Part shown: positions 59,505-64,000 of the stretch, piece after piece
How the letters are laid out: the number at the start of each line of letters is the position of its first letter
Position numbering within the stretch: the first letter of the stretch is position 1
Source: Austropuccinia psidii
Lineage: Eukaryota; Basidiomycota; Pucciniomycetes; Pucciniales; Sphaerophragmiaceae
Length of the DNA: 64,000 nucleotides
Assembly (NCBI GenBank): GCA_023105745.1
Contig: JALGQZ010000001.1
Span: 63,430,937 to 63,494,936 of the forward strand
Direction: 5' to 3'
The notes under the pieces: model-generated
Told to the model about the DNA's origin: nothing
Seen by the model: the letters and a program-made list of their open reading frames with translations, nothing else
Database searches by the model: none
Translations under genes and position numbers: made by a program

Positions 59505-62450
59505 ATCGTCGTCAGTTATGATTAGTGGGCGGATGTGGAGGGAGGGCGTTGGAAAGAGGAAGGAGTCCAAAATAAACAATAAGCCGAAGCAGGATGTGTG
59601 GAGCAGTGATAATGAAGCGAAGCTGGACTTGTATGAGTCTATGCTCGAATTGGCGGCGAATCGACTGAGTTTAAATCTCAGACGTTCCCAGCACCGCATT
59701 ATCCAATCGCGGAGTCGGAGTCAGCTGCGAAAACTCCGATGGTTCCAAAAGTGGAACACCCTCCTTACACGTCTGAAGCACATCAGGGCTATGACTACAC
59801 GAAATTCGCAGGCATTCCTCTTTTTCCTTGACTTTTTTTGGCATAATTATCACACTGATTATCCGGAGGGGCACCCTTCCACACCAGTGATTCTTGTTGA
59901 AAATTTAATACTTATCATTGCAAGACACCAAATATATTGTGGATCAAAGTATTAAAGGAAATTGGGCTTTGAAGACTCACTTGAAGATATGCATGAGGGG
60001 TGTGCCTTTGTATTTTGAAACAGCCAAAAGAGCTATGTGTTTCCTGAAGCTTTTCCCCCAGAATACAACTTCTGTATCACAAGCCAAATCCCTATGAATC
60101 ATTTTGTTTTTGTTTGCAGAACTTTCCAAATTGGTCAAAATCCTTTAAACATCCCCCAAAAGGCAATGAAATGGAGGCTCTTCCTTTTTTTGAATAAAAA
60201 TTATCATGAAATTTGAGAAGGAAAAATTGAGGATATTTTTAATCTTAAACCTTGTAAGAATGACTTGATTATAGAATGGCAAAAATATGATTTTGTGCTT
60301 ACCTATACTACTAATTATTCAATCTCAATTTTAGTTTGTATCATCTTCAATTAGTTTTTTTTCGGAAAAATTGATAAACAAAAAGCTTAGTCAATTTGAT
60401 GGGAGAGTCTTCATTGACTCATTTTTTAATTTTCAGCTTAAAATTCAACCAGGAAGAATTAGCTCTATACAAAACACTCTCTTTAAGATATCCTTTGAGA
60501 ATGTTTTTGAGATAGTGCCCTGATGCACACTTGATTGAAGGATTGTTTGCTTTGAAATCAAAGGGATCTCCATAATTTCAATAGGCATGATTTCTGTGGA
60601 GGAAGATGTTTAATCTATTTATTACAAAAGATTGGATTTAATGATTTTTTTAGAAAATGAAAATTTTTGAGTAAAAAAAACAAAATATTTCCAAATAAAT
60701 TTGTATTTATTTGCAATTTTAAATTTGACAAAATTTCATAAGGAATAGATTTCTTGACACATTTATTTGGAGAAAATAACATGGTTTTAAAAAGAGCAAA
60801 ATTGATTTCACTGAATAAAAGAAGAATCTTTCTCTGGTGAAATTGTCATCCTGTGACACCAAACAGAGCACCAGAATGACATCCAAAATACCATAAATAA
60901 TGGTATAGAAAGTATTAGACAAATACTGTCCATACAGGTATAAATATAAAGTCGGAAAACACCCAAACAATGATATACCAACCTTATCCAAATAGGTTAA
61001 GAAACAACAAAAATACAACCACTTAAAGACAAGACAAAATAAGGAAAAACCTTATTTTCACCTCTCATATAACTTATGAATATTTGATTCAACCACAATT
61101 GAAATGGTATTACTCTTAAAGTTCTCAATGAGAGCTACCCAATTGCACCATCCATTTTCCTGTAGCATTCTTAATTCAGGAAATATCATTATAACCCTTT
61201 TTTTTACCAAAGAAGCCCCTTAAATTCTAAGGGGGCTTGTACAGAACTATACAAAATTATAGCAAAATTAAATATCTAAATGAGATCTTTGATTTGAGAT
61301 ACCTTAGGCCTCTAAATCTCCAAAATTGGCAAAGAGATCTTGGCTCAAAGGTTTATTGCTCAAAATTTAGGATTTCTGAAAATAGCAATATAAAGAAACC
61401 CCTGTATCTTTGAAATATATTCATACAAATATACTCTAAAATAAACCAAAATTTATAGCTTTTGAATACCTATAGTTCTGTATCATTAGAATACAGATAT
61501 CTTTTAAATTGGAAAAGATATTGGGCTTGGAAGTTTCTGAAGCCACAGACTGATGTACAAAAATACATCAAAAATCTCAAAACACTTATAGGTTTTGCTA
61601 TTTCTGAGAAGGGTAAACATGAAGCAAGCCAAATTTAAGAGCTCATGAAGCCCTTCAATTCCATTGTCTTTAATTCTTGATATCTCAAAGACTGTCTGAG
61701 ATATCTGGTTTGGAAGTCTTTTGGCCAATACTGGTCTGTACCAAACCTGTACCAACCAGTACTGTATTTATACCTAAAATATTAATTGTTTAAGCTTTAT
61801 CCTTTGAGATATGACCACATATTCAAGAAAGTCACAAAACAACTTTACAAAACTTATTTTAATAACAAGAATTAAAATTATAATGTTAAAATATGTAAAA
61901 ATCCCATAAAAAAAGGTTAAACTCTTGATAAGCTCAGAATCAAATTAATAAGCATGTAGAATAAATTACACCATTGTATTTCCCATCAAAAACTACACAT
62001 ATAACATCTTTATGTCATATCTGTAAAGTAAATACTTACTGAGATAACCTGAATATGTGCAATTTTATGATCAGTGCATATATTCATGCTTTTTAGCTCA
62101 TATATTTTGAGATATGCATGATAAATAGTTGATAAAAAAATCTCACCACAAAATAACTGTAACAATACAGATATAAACTTCATTTGTCAAGGTATAAGAA
62201 AAGCTAAAACTTACAAGGATTTATTGAGCAAATTAGAAATAGCTGTTTACCACTTTAATTTAAAAGTTATTCAGACTTAAAAGAATGTATATATTCATAT
62301 TTCAATAGTTCATAAGTAAGGAATGATGTAATTTTTATCATGATATTGAAGGTATAACCCCCTGAAATCATAGCTTGAAGTTTAAAATAGTAAATTTCAA
62401 CAGAAAAGATGAGTTACAAGGAAAAGCATCAGAAATAGATTTTTGATAAT
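59505..62450. other. WW gene upstream region, then repeats
   Basis: 59505-59900 is moderately G+C-rich and may hold the WW gene promoter or a divergent exon. Beyond 60000 there is A+T-rich repeat DNA. A degenerate repeat of about 190 bp is visible around 61490-61560 and 61680-61750 (gatatt/cggg..ttggaagt, actg..tgtac). No gene supported. Confidence 0.4.
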
Positions 62451-64000
62451 TTAATAAAATTGTCTTGGAATGGTAGTATGGACATGCCAAGATATCAGAA
62501 TTTACTCTCTTAATGGCTCTAGCATGAATAACTCAAAAGTTATTAATGATTAAAGTTAAAGCTTGAAATGATCACTCATGATCACCAACCGCAATCTTAT
62601 TCTAAGTTCAATAGTTAAATAAGTAATAAAGCTGGCAGATACTAGTATATTATAATTGAAAATAATAGAATTCAAAAATTTTAACCTTTCTACAAGCCTA
62701 CAAGGTCAGAAAACTTAGAGTTACAGTGATAACTCTAAATAATGGTGTAGTAATGAGAGAAGACGGTTTAATTATGATTTAATCATCACTAATTCTTAAA
62801 ATATTGATCAATTAAAGTTGATACCATTGGTAAACGTCTAATAGAAGCCTTCTGGACTCTAGGAGTAATGATCTTACTATAAATAGAGCTCTTTTCCCTC
62901 TATTTCCCCCTCAGATTCAACAAAAACAATAATAAATAAAATAAAAAGGTAATTCTCTTCATTCTTTAAATATAAATCATTTATATTATTAAGGAAAAAG
63001 GTTTTATCAATCATTAATCACTTTTTTAAATCATTTATTATGTCAAAAATCTTAATTTTTTGTTAATTTCTCTCTAAATCCTCAATTCCCTGTAAAATAC
63101 AGAAAATTTATAATTTCTCTTATTTTTATTTGTAAATAAAATTTCAATGAGCTGTATTCACATCATTAGGCATAAAATTATCCAGAATTACTATATTAAG
63201 TGCTAAAAGTAGCTTATCTTCTCTTTATTATTATTCTTAATAATCCTCTTATAAATATAAATAGTATTTATATTAACATATAACCTTTATATTGGTAATA
63301 TTATTGTTATAAATTGTTTTTTACTATTAAATAACAATTTTCTATGCATTTTTTAATTTTTTGTAACAATAAGAAATCACCATTGAATATATTGATTATT
63401 ATATATTAATGAATTTATTTCATTATCTTATTTCTTTAATATATTATTATATATTGTTTTATTTATTTAAAATTATATAAATTCTATTATTATAGTTATT
63501 TTTAATCTTATTTTTCATTTAAATTAGGATATTCGGAGTAAAATAAGTAAGATATTAGTAATATTTACTTATTGTTTCATAGTAAAACTGTGAGCCTTAG
63601 AGGTAATTTCATATACCCAAAAGACCACAAATATAAAAAATAACATATTAATATAAATAAAATAAATTTATTTATATTATTAAAATAAAAATCAAAATAT
63701 AAATATAAAATTATATTAAAAAATAAAAAATTAATTATAATTTAAAAATAAAAATACATTAAATTTTGTAAATATAAAATTACATTTATACTTGAAAAAT
63801 TTAAGTAAAAATGAAATTTTAACAAAATTGTGAAAAAATAAATAAATTTGGAAAAAAGTTAAATAAAATTTATTATAGCTTTTTATCCAATAAATAAACA
63901 TATAAAATTTATTTCACCATTGGATTCCTCATAAAAAATCAGGTGGGGTCACCTCTGAGTGAAATTCTTGTAACTCAACTCTAAATAAGCTTAAATTAAG
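62450..64000 (+). repeat. Long terminal repeat, plus orientation
   Basis: 63560-63640 (ctgtgagccttagaggtaat, tatacccaaaag) and 63915-64000 (atcaggtggggtcacctctg) are reverse complements of blocks in the LTR at 3.54-4.75 kb. A TATAAA at 62878 followed by a CT-rich run and then A+T-rich DNA gives the same promoter layout. The left limit is uncertain; the right end is cut by the window edge, so the element body should lie to the right. Confidence 0.6.
62878..62883 (+). promoter_or_regulatory. LTR TATA box (plus strand)
   Basis: tactataaatagagctc followed by ccctctatttccccctcag, typical of an LTR core promoter. Confidence 0.5.

Noticed and set aside
59467..59955. Plus-strand 162-codon frame upstream of the WW gene
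   Set aside because: Overlaps the WW exon and promoter and has no domain. Another frame at about 59690-59830 (ESESAAKTPMVPKVEHPPY) reads better, but I could not build a gene.
1..64000. tRNA or rRNA genes
   Set aside because: I saw no convincing A/B box pair with cloverleaf or rRNA core sequence; ggttcgagccc at about 27692 lies in the glucanase relic and lacks a cloverleaf.

Overview
The window is eukaryotic nuclear DNA, about 30% G+C by eye, with short GT-AG introns and mostly dead mobile elements. The best guess for the host is a rust fungus (Pucciniales), most likely the myrtle rust Austropuccinia psidii. This rests on the gag relic at the left end, which follows the predicted gag proteins of that species as I recall them; no search was run. 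The gene content fits a rust: Tnp2/CACTA, several PIF/Harbinger copies, a Tet/JBP-like dioxygenase, a RAD5-type SNF2 protein and a GH5 glucanase relic.

Layout. 1-4.8 kb: decayed Ty3/gypsy gag (minus strand) with a long LTR upstream of it. 5-13.3 kb: repeat relics, including a 220-bp-arm foldback, a 180-bp tandem duplication and a phased A-tract tract. 13.3-21.7 kb: three decayed Harbinger transposases and a perfect 38-bp palindrome. 21.7-25.6 kb: very A+T-rich, no gene. 25.7-29.9 kb: GH5 glucanase pseudogene, frameshifted Ser-rich pseudogene and a readable Tet/JBP-like gene. 31-48.5 kb: a CACTA-type locus. It has a roughly 2.15-kb array of about 15 repeat units, each with three palindromes, between divergent genes. 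It also has a Tnp2 transposase (broken), two members of one unknown family (here 'family A'), two members of another (here 'family B'), and a complete five-exon SNF2 helicase ending 9 bp from the last family A gene. 48.5-52 kb: retroelement debris with a G+C-rich, hairpin-rich island. 52-57.7 kb: a truncated Harbinger relic, then a structurally complete 4,461-bp Harbinger with 110-bp terminal inverted repeats and TTA target duplications. 58.4-59.5 kb: an intact WW-domain, His-rich host gene. 60-64 kb: repeats and a second long LTR, inverted relative to the first.

How it fits together. Most coding DNA belongs to transposons. Clear host-type loci are the WW gene (intact) and the GH5 gene (dead). 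The least familiar part is the CACTA locus: two unknown protein families, each present twice, flank a palindromic CpG-bearing array, with chromatin/DNA-modification genes (SNF2 and, about 5 kb beyond the array side, Tet/JBP) nearby. A functional link between these is inference only.
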